NCBI RefSeq assembly: GCF_001618425.1 | Contig: NZ_BDCU01000016.1 | Location: 186,001-250,000 of the forward strand | Reading direction: 5' to 3' | Length of the DNA: 64,000 nucleotides | Source of the DNA: Nocardia fusca NBRC 14340 | GTDB taxonomy: Bacteria > Actinomycetota > Actinomycetes > Mycobacteriales > Mycobacteriaceae | Shown: positions 28,943 to 37,468 of the stretch, piece by piece | Layout of the letters: the number at the start of each line of letters is the position of its first letter | Position numbering within the stretch: position 1 is the first letter of the stretch | Notes under the pieces: model-generated | The model's input: the letters and a program-made list of their open reading frames with translations, nothing else | The model's database searches: none | Told to the model about the DNA's origin: nothing | Translations under genes and position numbers: made by a program

Positions 28943-29662
28943 TCAATCGGCTTGTGGCCGTAGCCATTCCTCGAGGTCGTCTGCCGCGCCGAGCTCGGCG
29001 GCGAGTTCGGTCCGTTCGGCCTCGGTCAGTCCGAGCGCCACCAGATCGGCGCGGCGCTCGGCGGCCTTGTCCGGGTTTCCGCGCGCGACCGCGAGTTCGG
29101 CCAGCGCCGCCAAGGCGCGCGCCCGGTCCAGCACACCGGCCGCCGCGCCGTGGCGGCGCAGCCCGGACTCGAGCGCTCGTTCGGCGGCCTTGTCGTCGTT
29201 CTTGGAATCGCGCAGGATCCGCGCGTTGTCGAGCACACGGGCAAGACCGGACAGTTTCGCCGAACCGCCGTACTCCATTTCCATCGGCTCCGTGCGCGCG
29301 ATATAGATCACTCGGTTGCCGTCCGGGTCGATGAGGCTGAACCTGGTCTGGCCGGCGCGGAAGCGGGTGATCCGCCCGGGACCCTGCGTGGGGATCCGCC
29401 CGAACCGTTCCCGTAGCGCGGCGCCGAAGTGGCGATGCCGGTCCGCGACGTCGTCGACCATGACCAGACAGCCCGCCTCCTCCCTTGCCGCGTGTCCCGC
29501 GGGAGCGGAGGTGAAGTGGATGTCGCAGTCGTGCGCCGAGATCGCGCCGTAGACATATGGCTTCGTCTGTTCGTAGGTGACCGTGTAACCGAGCACCCGG
29601 TAAAAGTCGAGCGTGCGGGCCAGATCGTGGGTGGGCAGCACCGGTACCGCGGTATCTCCCAT
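28943..29662 (-). CDS. VOC (glyoxalase/bleomycin-resistance) family protein with C-terminal helical extension
   Basis: 239 residues from ATG 29662, preceded by GAGAGGG. Residues 1-115 form a glyoxalase-like domain: VPVLPTHDLARTLDFYRVLGY, then DCDIHFTSAP, and RFSLIDPDGNRVIYI, in which the usual metal-ligand positions are partly replaced. About 100 further residues form an Ala/Leu-rich helical tail resembling TPR-like repeats (ALESGLRRHGAAAGVLDRAR). This is twice the length of a simple binding protein of the family. It is divergent from a PadR regulator across two operator-like inverted repeats, so expression is probably controlled by that regulator. Drug or toxin binding is the likely role. 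Confidence 0.82.
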   Translation of the reverse strand: MGDTAVPVLPTHDLARTLDFYRVLGYTVTYEQTKPYVYGAISAHDCDIHFTSAPAGHAAREEAGCLVMVDDVADRHRHFGAALRERFGRIPTQGPGRITRFRAGQTRFSLIDPDGNRVIYIARTEPMEMEYGGSAKLSGLARVLDNARILRDSKNDDKAAERALESGLRRHGAAAGVLDRARALAALAELAVARGNPDKAAERRADLVALGLTEAERTELAAELGAADDLEEWLRPQAD

Positions 29663-29676
29663 GAGAACCCTCTCAA

Positions 29677-29692
29677 TAGTCAAGTTTGACTA
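29677..29692. promoter_or_regulatory. Operator-like inverted repeat 1 for the PadR regulator
   Basis: TAGTCAAGTTTGACTA, a perfect 7-2-7 inverted repeat, lies 15 bp before the VOC start. Its core TCAAGTTTGA is nearly repeated in the second site 44 bp further right. Confidence 0.7.
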
Positions 29693-29720
29693 CGCGAGGC
29701 TAAGCCGCGCGGCGATCGGA

Positions 29721-29734
29721 AGTCAAATTTGAGT
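29721..29734. promoter_or_regulatory. Operator-like inverted repeat 2 for the PadR regulator
   Basis: AGTCAAATTTGAGT has the perfect 10-bp core TCAAATTTGA (29723-29732) with one mismatched outer pair. It lies 33 bp before the padR-type gene. Together with site 1 it fits autoregulation plus control of the divergent VOC gene. Confidence 0.7.
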
Positions 29735-29766
29735 ACCGTACTGTTCCGGTAACGGAAGGAGCGACG

Positions 29767-30321
29767 ATGGCGGCGGTGCGGTTGCTGGTTCTGGGGGTGG
29801 CGCGGCGGCAGCAGCCGACCCACGGTTACGCGGTGCGCCGCGAACTGCTGTCCTGGCGCGCCGATACCTGGACCACTGTGCAGCCCGGCTCCATCTATCA
29901 CGCCGTGAAACAGCTCACCCAGGAGGGAAAGTTGCGCACCCTGGGGACCGAGGAGGGCGGGCGGGGGCCGGGCCGAACCTTGTTCGAACTCACCCCCGCC
30001 GGCGAAGCGGAGTTCCTGGAGCGGATGGACGAGGCGCTGACCAGTGTCGACATGGAAGAACTCGGCGCCGGCATCGCGTTCATGGACGCTCTGCCGCGCG
30101 CCCACGTGATCGCGAAACTACGTGAACAACGCGAGGGCAGCCGCGCGATCCGCGACGACCTGCGGGCCATGGTCGGCGACTATCCGGGCCGCTACGAGCC
30201 TCCGCACGCCACCGATCTGCTCGAACTGTGGGGCGGCGTCTTCGACAATCTCACCGGCTGGACCGCCGGTGTGCTGGACCGGCTGGAACGAGGCGAGTAC
30301 CGGATGGCCGACGATTCCTAG
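29767..30321 (+). CDS. PadR-family transcriptional regulator
   Basis: 184 residues with a strong GGAAGGAG site before the ATG. The N-terminal winged helix reads RLLVLGVARRQQPTHGYAVRRELLSW, then VQPGSIYHAVKQLTQEGKL and the wing GRTLFELTPAGEAEFLE. The C-terminal half is a helical dimerisation/effector domain of the longer PadR type (PadR-s2 with PF10400-like region). It is divergent from the VOC gene and separated from it by two TCAARTTTGA inverted repeats. It likely represses both and is released by a phenolic or drug-like ligand. Its stop overlaps that of convergent fxsA. Confidence 0.92.
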   Translation: MAAVRLLVLGVARRQQPTHGYAVRRELLSWRADTWTTVQPGSIYHAVKQLTQEGKLRTLGTEEGGRGPGRTLFELTPAGEAEFLERMDEALTSVDMEELGAGIAFMDALPRAHVIAKLREQREGSRAIRDDLRAMVGDYPGRYEPPHATDLLELWGGVFDNLTGWTAGVLDRLERGEYRMADDS

Positions 30322-30824
30322 ATCCGGTGCTGTTCCGCCGGCGGAAGCCGCTTTTCCAGGACAGTGCTCGATTGCGGTCGCTCGTCGGTGTACCACTCAC
30401 TCACCACGACACCGTCCACGACATCGGCGTCGATCACCGTGGGCCGGTACGGCGCGGTCGCCGCGATCTTCGCGACCCGGCGCGCGGCCAGCGCAGCGAG
30501 CACCGGGCGGAACAGCGCGCGGGTCGGCGGGATGAGCATCAGCAGCCCCACCACCGAGGTGACCAGGCCGGGAACGAACATCAGCAGGCTGCCCGCGCCC
30601 ACGAGCGCACCATCGGCGACCGCGGCGCCCGGGGTGATCTCACCGCGCGAGGCGCGGCGGAACTGTTCCCCCACCCGACGCCACTGCGAACCGAGCAGCA
30701 GCATGCCCGCGGCGGAGCTGGCGATGAGCAACAGGATGGCGGAAACCGCGCCGAGCCAGGTGACGGCGGCGGCGAAAACGGCGATCTCGACGACGAGATA
30801 GACGAGGAAACCGAGGACGGGCAT
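30318..30824 (-). CDS. fxsA: FxsA family membrane protein
   Basis: 168 residues, the usual FxsA size. Two N-terminal hydrophobic helices (GFLVYLVVEIAVFAAAVTWL and AVSAILLLIASSAAGMLLLG) are followed by GEITPGAAVADGALVGAGSLLMFVPGLVTSVVG and a polar tail. In E. coli FxsA is linked to relief of F-plasmid exclusion of phage T7; the actinobacterial role is unknown. In Mycobacterium fxsA (Rv2053c) lies close to rbpA (Rv2050) and ppm1 (Rv2051c), so here it marks the other end of the block now interrupted by the NRPS operon. The ribosome site is GAAAGG. Confidence 0.88.
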   Translation of the reverse strand: MPVLGFLVYLVVEIAVFAAAVTWLGAVSAILLLIASSAAGMLLLGSQWRRVGEQFRRASRGEITPGAAVADGALVGAGSLLMFVPGLVTSVVGLLMLIPPTRALFRPVLAALAARRVAKIAATAPYRPTVIDADVVDGVVVSEWYTDERPQSSTVLEKRLPPAEQHRI

Positions 30825-30911
30825 GGGCGAACCTTTCGGTCGGGCTGCCCGTACAACGAACGAGATGTCCGAATTTCTCCCGAGGCCGTGGATTGCCCGG
30901 GTCCCGCCTGC

Positions 30912-31571
30912 TCAGCCGCCCGGACGCACCACGCCGGTTTCATAGGCCAGCACCACCGCCTGCACACGGTCACGCAGACCCAGTTTGGTCAAGACCCGGC
31001 CGACGTGGGTCTTCACCGTGGCTTCGGACAGGAAAAGCTGGCCCGCGATCTCGGCGTTGGACCGCCCGGCGGCGATCTGTTCGAGTACTTCGCGTTCGCG
31101 GGCGGTGAGCACCTGCAGGATCTCGGGGTCGCGCGAGGGCGTGGGTTCTTCGGCGATCAGCCGGTCGAGGAGGCGTTTGGTGACCTTCGGCGACACCACC
31201 GCGTCCCCGGCCGCGACGCTGCGGATGGCCGAGATCAGGTCTTCGGGCGGGGTGTCCTTGAGCAGGAACCCGCTCGCACCGGCGCGCAGCGCGCCCAGGG
31301 CGTGTTCGTCGAGGTCGAAGGTCGTCATCACCAGGACCCGGGTGCCGTGGTCGGCCTCGAGGATGCGCCCGGTGGCGGTGACGCCGTCCACGACCGGCAT
31401 CCGGACGTCCATGAGCACCACGTCGGGGGTCAGCTCGGCGGCCCGGGCGACCGCGGTGGCGCCGTTGTCGGCTTCGCCGACCACCTCGATATCGGGGTGT
31501 GCGCCGAGCACCATCTTGAGTCCTACGCGCATGAGTTCCTGGTCGTCCACAACGAGCACGGTGATCGGCAC
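30912..31571 (-). CDS. NarL/LuxR-type response regulator
   Basis: 219 residues from GTG 31571 (a TTG three codons upstream is possible). The receiver domain is ITVLVVDDQELMRVGLKMV with phospho-acceptor Asp in VLMDVRMP; the conserved Thr/Lys are in LVMTTF and LLKDTPP. The C-terminal LuxR HTH is LTAREREVLEQIAAGRSNAEIAGQLFLSEATVKTHVGRVL. It follows the sensor kinase gene by under 30 bp in the same direction, forming a two-gene system. The signal is unknown. Confidence 0.95.
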   Translation of the reverse strand: MPITVLVVDDQELMRVGLKMVLGAHPDIEVVGEADNGATAVARAAELTPDVVLMDVRMPVVDGVTATGRILEADHGTRVLVMTTFDLDEHALGALRAGASGFLLKDTPPEDLISAIRSVAAGDAVVSPKVTKRLLDRLIAEEPTPSRDPEILQVLTAREREVLEQIAAGRSNAEIAGQLFLSEATVKTHVGRVLTKLGLRDRVQAVVLAYETGVVRPGG

Positions 31572-31598
31572 GGATTCCAATGTAGTGGCGGCGGCCGC

Positions 31599-32768
31599 CT
31601 ATTCCCGATCCGGTGCGGACAGCGGAATCCGCGCGTACACCCGCCAGGCGCCGTCGGGACGGCGCCCGGCCTCGAGACTGCCGCCGAGCACCGCCATCCG
31701 TTCGCGCATCCCGGCCAGGCCCAGGCCGCTGCCCTGGATCCGGTCCTCGGGCCGCACCGGGACCCCGCCGGAGTCGACGACCTCCACCTCGATGTGGTCG
31801 GCGTGCCGCCGCACCCGCACCCATGCCTTGGGGTGGGCGCCGGCGTGCCGGAGGGTGTTGGTCAGCGCTTCCTGCACGATGCGGTGCGTGCCCAGACTGA
31901 TCTCGGGCGCGACACCGTCCAGTTCACCGGCCAGTTCCAGTTCGACCGCCAGGCCCGCGTCCCGCATCAGCTGCACCACCGCCGCGAGCCCCGCCGTCCC
32001 GTGCTGGGGGACTTGGTCGGGGGCGTGTTCGGTGCGCAGCAGCGCGACGGTGCGGCGGAGTTCGCGCAGTGCCTCGCGTCCGGTCCCGGCAATGGTGACC
32101 AGCGCCTGTTCGGTGGTGTCGGGGTCGGTGCGCAGGGCGAAGCGCGCGCCGTCGGCCTGAACGATCATCACGCTCACGGCGTGCGCGACCACATCGTGCA
32201 GTTCCCGGGCGATCCGGGTGCGCTCGGCCGAGACCGCGTCGTGCGCACGGCGTTCCCGGTCGGAGTCGGCGACCGCCAGCCGGGCCGCCACCTCGGCGTC
32301 GTAGGCACGGCGGGCGCCGGTGAATTCGCCCAGCGCCCAGCACAGCGCGAAGAACACCGACACGAACGCGAGATCACCGGCCCGGAATCCGCTGAGCAGC
32401 GCCATCCCGTACGCGGCATCGGCGACCAGTGCCAGCACGTACCAGAGTCCGGCGCGCCGGCCGACATAGGCGACCAGCGTGTACAGCATGACCCCGTGGC
32501 CGATCAGCGCGGCGTGCCCGGTGGGGTCGCCGACGAGGTAGCCGATGGTGGTGGCGCAGATCGACAGTGCCATGAAGGTCACCGCCATCGCTCGCGGATA
32601 GATGCGGCGCAGCACGATCGGGAGCGGGATGAGCACCGAGAACACCACGAAAGCGGCGAGGTGGGTGCTGTCGCGGGCCATGGCGAGGTCGAATACCAGC
32701 AGCGCCGCCGCGAGCGCGGAATCCGCGACGACAGGGTTGTCTCGAAGCCACAGAATGAACCGGCGCAC
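31599..32768 (-). CDS. Sensor histidine kinase, HisKA_3 (NarL-partner) type
   Basis: 389 residues. About five hydrophobic helices (15-135) form the membrane sensor; there is no large extracellular domain, so it probably senses membrane or envelope state. The phospho-acceptor region is ERTRIARELHDVVAHAVSVM (His about 206). The ATPase region contains HRIVQEALTNTLRHAGAH (N box) and the G box in GSGLGLAGMRERMAVLGG. The start is GTG. The partner response regulator follows directly. The next gene (TauE/SafE) is divergent and is a candidate target. Confidence 0.93.
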   Translation of the reverse strand: MRRFILWLRDNPVVADSALAAALLVFDLAMARDSTHLAAFVVFSVLIPLPIVLRRIYPRAMAVTFMALSICATTIGYLVGDPTGHAALIGHGVMLYTLVAYVGRRAGLWYVLALVADAAYGMALLSGFRAGDLAFVSVFFALCWALGEFTGARRAYDAEVAARLAVADSDRERRAHDAVSAERTRIARELHDVVAHAVSVMIVQADGARFALRTDPDTTEQALVTIAGTGREALRELRRTVALLRTEHAPDQVPQHGTAGLAAVVQLMRDAGLAVELELAGELDGVAPEISLGTHRIVQEALTNTLRHAGAHPKAWVRVRRHADHIEVEVVDSGGVPVRPEDRIQGSGLGLAGMRERMAVLGGSLEAGRRPDGAWRVYARIPLSAPDRE

Positions 32769-32850
32769 CCGCCCAGCCTAGGAGGCTGCCCCCGGCCTGG
32801 ATCCGTGAGCGGGTGATCTCCACCCGCGGACCGTCTGGTTTGCTTGGCCG

Positions 32851-33618
32851 GTGGATGTGACCGATTGGCTGATGCTGCTACCGGCCGCGGCCGCCGCCGG
32901 CTGGGTGGACGCCGTGGTGGGCGGTGGCGGTCTGATCGTGCTGCCGACCCTGCTGCTGGTGGCCCCCGGCCTCGCCCCGCAGACGGCACTGGGCACCAAC
33001 AAGCTGGCGGCGGTCGCGGGCACCGCCACGGCGGCGGCCACCTTCGCCCGGAAGGTTCCGCTTCAGTGGCGGCTGCTGATACCCGCCGCCGTGCTGGCGG
33101 CGATCACCGCGGCGGCGGGCGCGGCAGCGGTGGCGCTCATCGACCGGGACCTGTTCATCCCGATCGTGCTGGTGGTGCTGATCGGGGTGGCGGTCTTCGT
33201 CACGGCCCGGCCCTCGATCGGGATCACCCTGGCCACCCATCCGCCGTCGCGGCGCAAGGTCGTCCTGGTGGTGGCGCTGGCCGCGGGTCTGGTCGGCGCC
33301 TACGACGGACTGCTCGGGCCCGGTACCGGCACCTTCCTGATCATCACCTTCGCCACCCTGCTCGGTACCGAGTTCGTCCGGGCGGCGGCGATGGCGAAAG
33401 TGATCAACTGCGGCTCGAATATCGGGGCGCTGATCTATTTCGGTGCCACCGGGCATGTGCTGTGGGCACTGGGCGCGGCGATGGCGCTGGCCAATATCGC
33501 GGGCGCCGTACTGGGTTCGCGGATGGCGCTGGACCGCGGCGCGGAGTTCGTGCGCGCGGTACTGCTGGTGGTCGTGGTGGCCATGGTGATCCGGCTGGGC
33601 TGGCAGCAGTTCGGCTGA
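32851..33618 (+). CDS. TauE/SafE family anion exporter
   Basis: 255 residues with about eight hydrophobic helices. Both halves have the family glycine-rich repeats: GWVDAVVGGGGLIVLPTLLL near the N-terminus and GAYDGLLGPGTGTFLIITF in the middle. The family moves sulfite, sulfoacetate or related organosulfur anions. The GTG start lacks a strong ribosome site. It is divergent from the sensor kinase gene, with 82 bp between the starts. Substrate is not determined by sequence. Confidence 0.88.
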   Translation: MDVTDWLMLLPAAAAAGWVDAVVGGGGLIVLPTLLLVAPGLAPQTALGTNKLAAVAGTATAAATFARKVPLQWRLLIPAAVLAAITAAAGAAAVALIDRDLFIPIVLVVLIGVAVFVTARPSIGITLATHPPSRRKVVLVVALAAGLVGAYDGLLGPGTGTFLIITFATLLGTEFVRAAAMAKVINCGSNIGALIYFGATGHVLWALGAAMALANIAGAVLGSRMALDRGAEFVRAVLLVVVVAMVIRLGWQQFG

Positions 33619-33661
33619 GCGCACCGCCCGTGATCCGGCGCGGCGGACTAAGTTGTGCAGG

Positions 33662-35218
33662 GTGACGGCGACAATCTCCACCGAATCGGACGGCCTACCG
33701 TCCGGGCACGATATCGATCCGGAGTTCGCGGACCTGCCGCTGGCGGCGCTGGCGGAGTCGGCGCTGGCCACGGCCCGCGCGGCCGGGGCCGAGCACGCCG
33801 ATCTACGGGTGCACCGATTGTGTACGCAGACACTGCGGTTACGTGACGGCCGGGTGGAGGCACTGACCGATACCGTCGAACTCGGGTTCGCGGTCCGCGT
33901 CATCGTCGACGGCACCTGGGGTTTCGCCTCGCACGCGGCGCTGACCCGGGAGACCGCGGCCGAGGTCGCGCGGTCCGCGGTGGCCGTGGCGACCACCCTG
34001 CGCGACCTGAACCGGGAACGCGTCGAACTCGCCGACGAACCCCGCTACGACAACGCCCGCTGGATCTCCGACTACCGGATCGATCCGTTCACTGTGGCCT
34101 CGGCCGACAAAGTGGCGCTGCTCCAGGACTATTCCGGCCGGCTGACCGCCGCCGACGGCGTCGACCACGTCACCGCGTCACTCCTGCAGGTCAAGGAGCA
34201 GACCTACTACGCGGACACCGCCGGTTCCTCGATCACCCAGCAGCGGGTGCGCCTGCACCCGCAACTGGAGGCGATCACCGTCGACACCGCCTCCGGCGCG
34301 TTCGAGACCATGCGCACCCTGGCGCCCCCGGTCGGCCGCGGCTGGGAGTACGTCACCGGCGCCGACGAGGTCTGGGACTGGGATACCGAACTGGCCCGGA
34401 TCCCGGAATGGCTGGCCGAGAAGGTGAAGGCGCCGACCGTCACCGCGGGCCCGACCGATCTGGTGATCGACCCCACCAACCTGTGGCTCACCATCCACGA
34501 ATCCATCGGTCACGCCACCGAGTACGACCGCGCGATCGGCTACGAATCGGCCTACGCCGGGACCTCGTTCGCGACCCCGGATCTGCTGGGTACGCTGCGC
34601 TACGGCACGCCGATCATGCACGTCACCGCCGACCGGGTCCAGCCGCACGGGCTGGCCACCGTCGGCTACGACGACGACGGAGTGGCCGGTCAGCGCTGGG
34701 ATCTGGTGCGCGACGGGGTCCTGGTGGGTTACCAGCTCGACCGGGTGTTCGCACCGCGGCTGGGCCTGGACCGCTCCAACGGCTGCTCCTACGCCGATTC
34801 CCCGCACCACGTACCGATCCAGCGGATGGCCAATGTCTCACTACAGCCCGATCCCGACACCGATACCAGTACCGCGGAGCTGATCTCGCGGGTTGCCGAC
34901 GGCATCTATATCGTCGGTGACAAGAGCTGGTCGATCGATATGCAGCGCTACAACTTCCAGTTCACCGGGCAGCGTTTCTTCCGGATCCGCAACGGGGAGC
35001 TGGCCGGCCAGTTGCGCGATGTCGCCTATCAGGCGACCACCACGGATTTCTGGGGCTCGATGGAGGCGATCGGCGGACCGTCGACCTGGCAGCTGGGCGG
35101 TGCGTTCAACTGCGGTAAGGCGCAGCCCGGCCAGGTCGCGGCGGTCAGTCACGGCTGCCCGTCGGTGCTGGTGCGCGGTGTGAACGTCCTCAACACCCGG
35201 ACGGAGGCAGGACGATGA
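33662..35218 (+). CDS. tldD: TldD-type metallopeptidase subunit
   Basis: 518 residues from GTG 33662 (a TTG at 33653 is also possible). The zinc motif HESIGH (HExxxH) occurs in LTIHESIGHATEYDRA at about residue 281. The C-terminal region SPHHVPIQRMANVSLQPDPD and later GGAFNCGKAQPGQVAAVSHG match the family. TldD and TldE form a heterodimeric protease that processes unfolded peptides and RiPP precursors such as microcin B17. The following tldE-like gene overlaps it by 4 nt (ATGA), as expected for a complex. No RiPP precursor gene was seen nearby. Confidence 0.93.
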   Translation: MTATISTESDGLPSGHDIDPEFADLPLAALAESALATARAAGAEHADLRVHRLCTQTLRLRDGRVEALTDTVELGFAVRVIVDGTWGFASHAALTRETAAEVARSAVAVATTLRDLNRERVELADEPRYDNARWISDYRIDPFTVASADKVALLQDYSGRLTAADGVDHVTASLLQVKEQTYYADTAGSSITQQRVRLHPQLEAITVDTASGAFETMRTLAPPVGRGWEYVTGADEVWDWDTELARIPEWLAEKVKAPTVTAGPTDLVIDPTNLWLTIHESIGHATEYDRAIGYESAYAGTSFATPDLLGTLRYGTPIMHVTADRVQPHGLATVGYDDDGVAGQRWDLVRDGVLVGYQLDRVFAPRLGLDRSNGCSYADSPHHVPIQRMANVSLQPDPDTDTSTAELISRVADGIYIVGDKSWSIDMQRYNFQFTGQRFFRIRNGELAGQLRDVAYQATTTDFWGSMEAIGGPSTWQLGGAFNCGKAQPGQVAAVSHGCPSVLVRGVNVLNTRTEAGR

Positions 35219-36618
35219 CGGTGATCGGTGCGGGTGTGCTGCCCGCGGGTGCGGTGGTCGAGCGGGCCCTCGGCACGTCCCGGGCCGACGAGGCGATCGT
35301 GATCGTCAGCGACGAGTACGAGGCCTCGCTGCGCTGGGCCGGCAACTCCATGACCACCAACGGCGCCTCCGTCTCGCGGCGCTGGTCGGTGGTTTCGGTG
35401 TTCCGGGACGGGCCGCGCTCGGCGCGCGTCGGCAGCGTGGCCTCGACCAGTGTCGACCCCGCCGATATCGCGGCCGTGGTGCGGGCCAGTGAGGAGGCCG
35501 CCCGATCCGCCGAACCGGCCCGCGACGCCATGCCGCTGCTCGATGCGGACGCGGTTCCGGCAGCCCCGGATTGGGAGCAGGCTCCGGCCGTCACCGGGAT
35601 CGATGTGTTCACCGGGCTCGCCGCCGATCTGGCCACCGGTTTCGACGGCGGCGACCGGCTCTACGGTTTCGCGCACCATCAGGTACAGACCACCTGGCTC
35701 GGGACCTCCACCGGTGTCCGGCGCCGCTACACCCAGCCCACCGGGTCGATCGAGATCAACGGTAAACGCGGCGACGGCGCGGCGCCGGCCAGTGCCTGGG
35801 TGGGCGCGGGCACCGCCGATTTCACCGATGTGGACACCCCCGGCCTGCTGGCGGAGCTGTCCCGGCGGCTGGACTGGTCGGCGCGGCGGGTGGAACTGCC
35901 CGCCGGACGGTACGAGACCCTGCTGCCGCCGTCGGCGGTCGCGGATCTGCTCATCTACATGTACTGGTCCATGGAGGGCCGGGGCGCGCAGGAGGGACAC
36001 ACCGCGTTCGCCGCGGCGGGCGGTACCCGGGTCGGTGAGAAGCTCACCGATATCCCGCTGACCCTCTTTTCCGATCCCGAGGCCCCCGGATTGCAGTGCC
36101 TGCCGTTCGTGGCCACTCCGGCCTCGTCGGAGACGGTATCGGTCTTCGACAACGGGCTGTCCGCGCCCCGGGTGGACTGGTTGCGCGACGGCGTGATCGC
36201 CGATCTGGTGTATCCGCGCGCCACCGCCGCCGACTACGCCGCCTCCCCCACCGTCCCGGTGCAGAACCTACTGCTCACCGGCGGCTCCGCGACGACACTG
36301 GACGAGATGATCGCGCGCACCGAACGCGGTTTGCTGCTCACCACTCTCTGGTACATCCGGGAGGTCGACCCGGCCACCCTGCTGCTCACCGGTCTCACTC
36401 GCGACGGTGTGTACCTCGTCGAGAACGGGGAGGTCACCGCGGCGGTGAACAACTTCCGGTTCAACGAGAGCCCGCTGGACCTGCTACGCCGGGTCACCGA
36501 GGCCGGGGCCACCGAACTCACGCTGCCGCGGGAATGGAAGGACTGGTTCACGCGCACGGCCATGCCGCCGCTGCGTATCCCGGACTTCCACATGTCGTCG
36601 GTGAGCCGGGCGACCTGA
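35215..36618 (+). CDS. TldE/PmbA-type metallopeptidase partner
   Basis: 467 residues starting at the ATG that overlaps the tldD stop. It lacks the HExxxH motif, as expected for the TldE half, but has the PmbA/TldD architecture: RWAGNSMTTNGAS near the N-terminus and a late region with PTVPVQNLLLTGGSATTLDEM and NFRFNESPLDLLRRVTEAG. It should form the non-catalytic subunit of the TldD/E dimer. It ends 9 bp from the convergent methionine aminopeptidase gene. Confidence 0.9.
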   Translation: MTVIGAGVLPAGAVVERALGTSRADEAIVIVSDEYEASLRWAGNSMTTNGASVSRRWSVVSVFRDGPRSARVGSVASTSVDPADIAAVVRASEEAARSAEPARDAMPLLDADAVPAAPDWEQAPAVTGIDVFTGLAADLATGFDGGDRLYGFAHHQVQTTWLGTSTGVRRRYTQPTGSIEINGKRGDGAAPASAWVGAGTADFTDVDTPGLLAELSRRLDWSARRVELPAGRYETLLPPSAVADLLIYMYWSMEGRGAQEGHTAFAAAGGTRVGEKLTDIPLTLFSDPEAPGLQCLPFVATPASSETVSVFDNGLSAPRVDWLRDGVIADLVYPRATAADYAASPTVPVQNLLLTGGSATTLDEMIARTERGLLLTTLWYIREVDPATLLLTGLTRDGVYLVENGEVTAAVNNFRFNESPLDLLRRVTEAGATELTLPREWKDWFTRTAMPPLRIPDFHMSSVSRAT

Positions 36619-36627
36619 GCCGCCCGG

Positions 36628-37395
36628 TCACGCGGCCACGGTCAGCACGCGGGGCCCGTCGGCGGTGATCGCGACGGTGTGCTCGGAATGGGCGGTGCGG
36701 GAGCCGTCGGCCGAGCGGATGGTCCAGCCGTCGGGATCGGTGACGATCCGGTCGGTGGTCGCGGCGAACCACGGTTCCAGGGCGAGGGTGAGGCCGGGCC
36801 GCAGCCGGAAGCCGCGGCCCGCGCGTCCGGCGTTGGAAACGTGCGGGTCCTCGTGCATGGTCCGCCCGAGCCCGTGACCGCCGAACTCGGTGTTGACCGG
36901 ATAGCCGTACGCACCGGCGACAGCGGAGATCGCCGCGGAGATGTCACCGATCCGGTTACCCGGCTGCGCGGCCTCGATCGCCGCGGCCAGTGCCTCCTCG
37001 GTGGCCCGCACCAGGCGCAGATCCGCGGCGGCGGGTGTGCCGACGATGACGGTGGTGGCGGCGTCGGCGACCCAGCCGTCGATACTCAGCGCCAGGTCCG
37101 CGGTCAGCACATCACCGTCGCGCAGCGCGTAGTCGAAGGGCAAACCGTGCAGAACGGCGTCGTTGACCGACAGGCAGACCGTATTGCGGAACGGACCGCG
37201 CCCGAACGAGGGCGCGTAATCCCAGTAACACGACACCGCGCCCCGCTGCCGGATCCGTTCGCGCACGATCATCTCCAGCTCGAGCAGGTTCACACCCACC
37301 GCCGCGACCGCCCGCAGTTCCGCCAGGATCTCGGCCACGAATGCCCCCGCGACGCGCATCCGCTCGATCTCCTCGGGCGATTTCAACTCCACCAT
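36628..37395 (-). CDS. map: Methionine aminopeptidase, type I
   Basis: 255 residues from ATG 37395, which has GGAGG 6 nt upstream; the longer frame to 37452 is rejected because it would cover the operators. Metal ligands are present: Asp in LTADLALSI and Asp in VADAATTV, His in GGHGLGRTMHEDPHV, Glu in LALEPWF and Glu in AHSEHTV. It removes the N-terminal Met from new proteins. Type Ia enzymes with no N-terminal zinc-finger extension fit this length. The gene is divergent from a small XRE regulator with repeated GGTA-N6-TACC elements between them, which suggests that this copy is a regulated accessory enzyme and not the housekeeping one. Confidence 0.93.
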   Translation of the reverse strand: MVELKSPEEIERMRVAGAFVAEILAELRAVAAVGVNLLELEMIVRERIRQRGAVSCYWDYAPSFGRGPFRNTVCLSVNDAVLHGLPFDYALRDGDVLTADLALSIDGWVADAATTVIVGTPAAADLRLVRATEEALAAAIEAAQPGNRIGDISAAISAVAGAYGYPVNTEFGGHGLGRTMHEDPHVSNAGRAGRGFRLRPGLTLALEPWFAATTDRIVTDPDGWTIRSADGSRTAHSEHTVAITADGPRVLTVAA

Positions 37396-37414
37396 CACAA
37401 CCTCCACAGCCAAT

Positions 37415-37450
37415 GGTATTTCTATACCGTCATTGCGGTACATTAATACC
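37415..37450. promoter_or_regulatory. Paired GGTA-N6-TACC inverted repeats between map and the XRE gene
   Basis: GGTATTTCTATACC (37415-37428) and GGTACATTAATACC (37437-37450) share the half-sites GGTA/TACC with identical 6-bp spacing. Their starts are 22 bp apart, about two helical turns. Both lie in the 73-bp divergent promoter region. They are the obvious binding sites for the small XRE protein encoded next door. Confidence 0.7.
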
Positions 37451-37464
37451 ACTCTTTAGAGTGG
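37449..37464 (+). promoter_or_regulatory. Palindrome overlapping the XRE ribosome site
   Basis: CCACTCTTTAGAGTGG, a perfect 7-2-7 inverted repeat, ends 4 bp before the ATG of the XRE gene and includes part of its ribosome site (GTGGAG). It could be a third operator or an mRNA hairpin that limits translation. Confidence 0.55.
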
Positions 37465-37468
37465 AGTC

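Noticed and set aside
33653..36618. RiPP biosynthesis around TldD/TldE
   Set aside because: TldD/E can process RiPPs, but no short precursor gene, YcaO, radical SAM or transporter is adjacent; the neighbours are unrelated.
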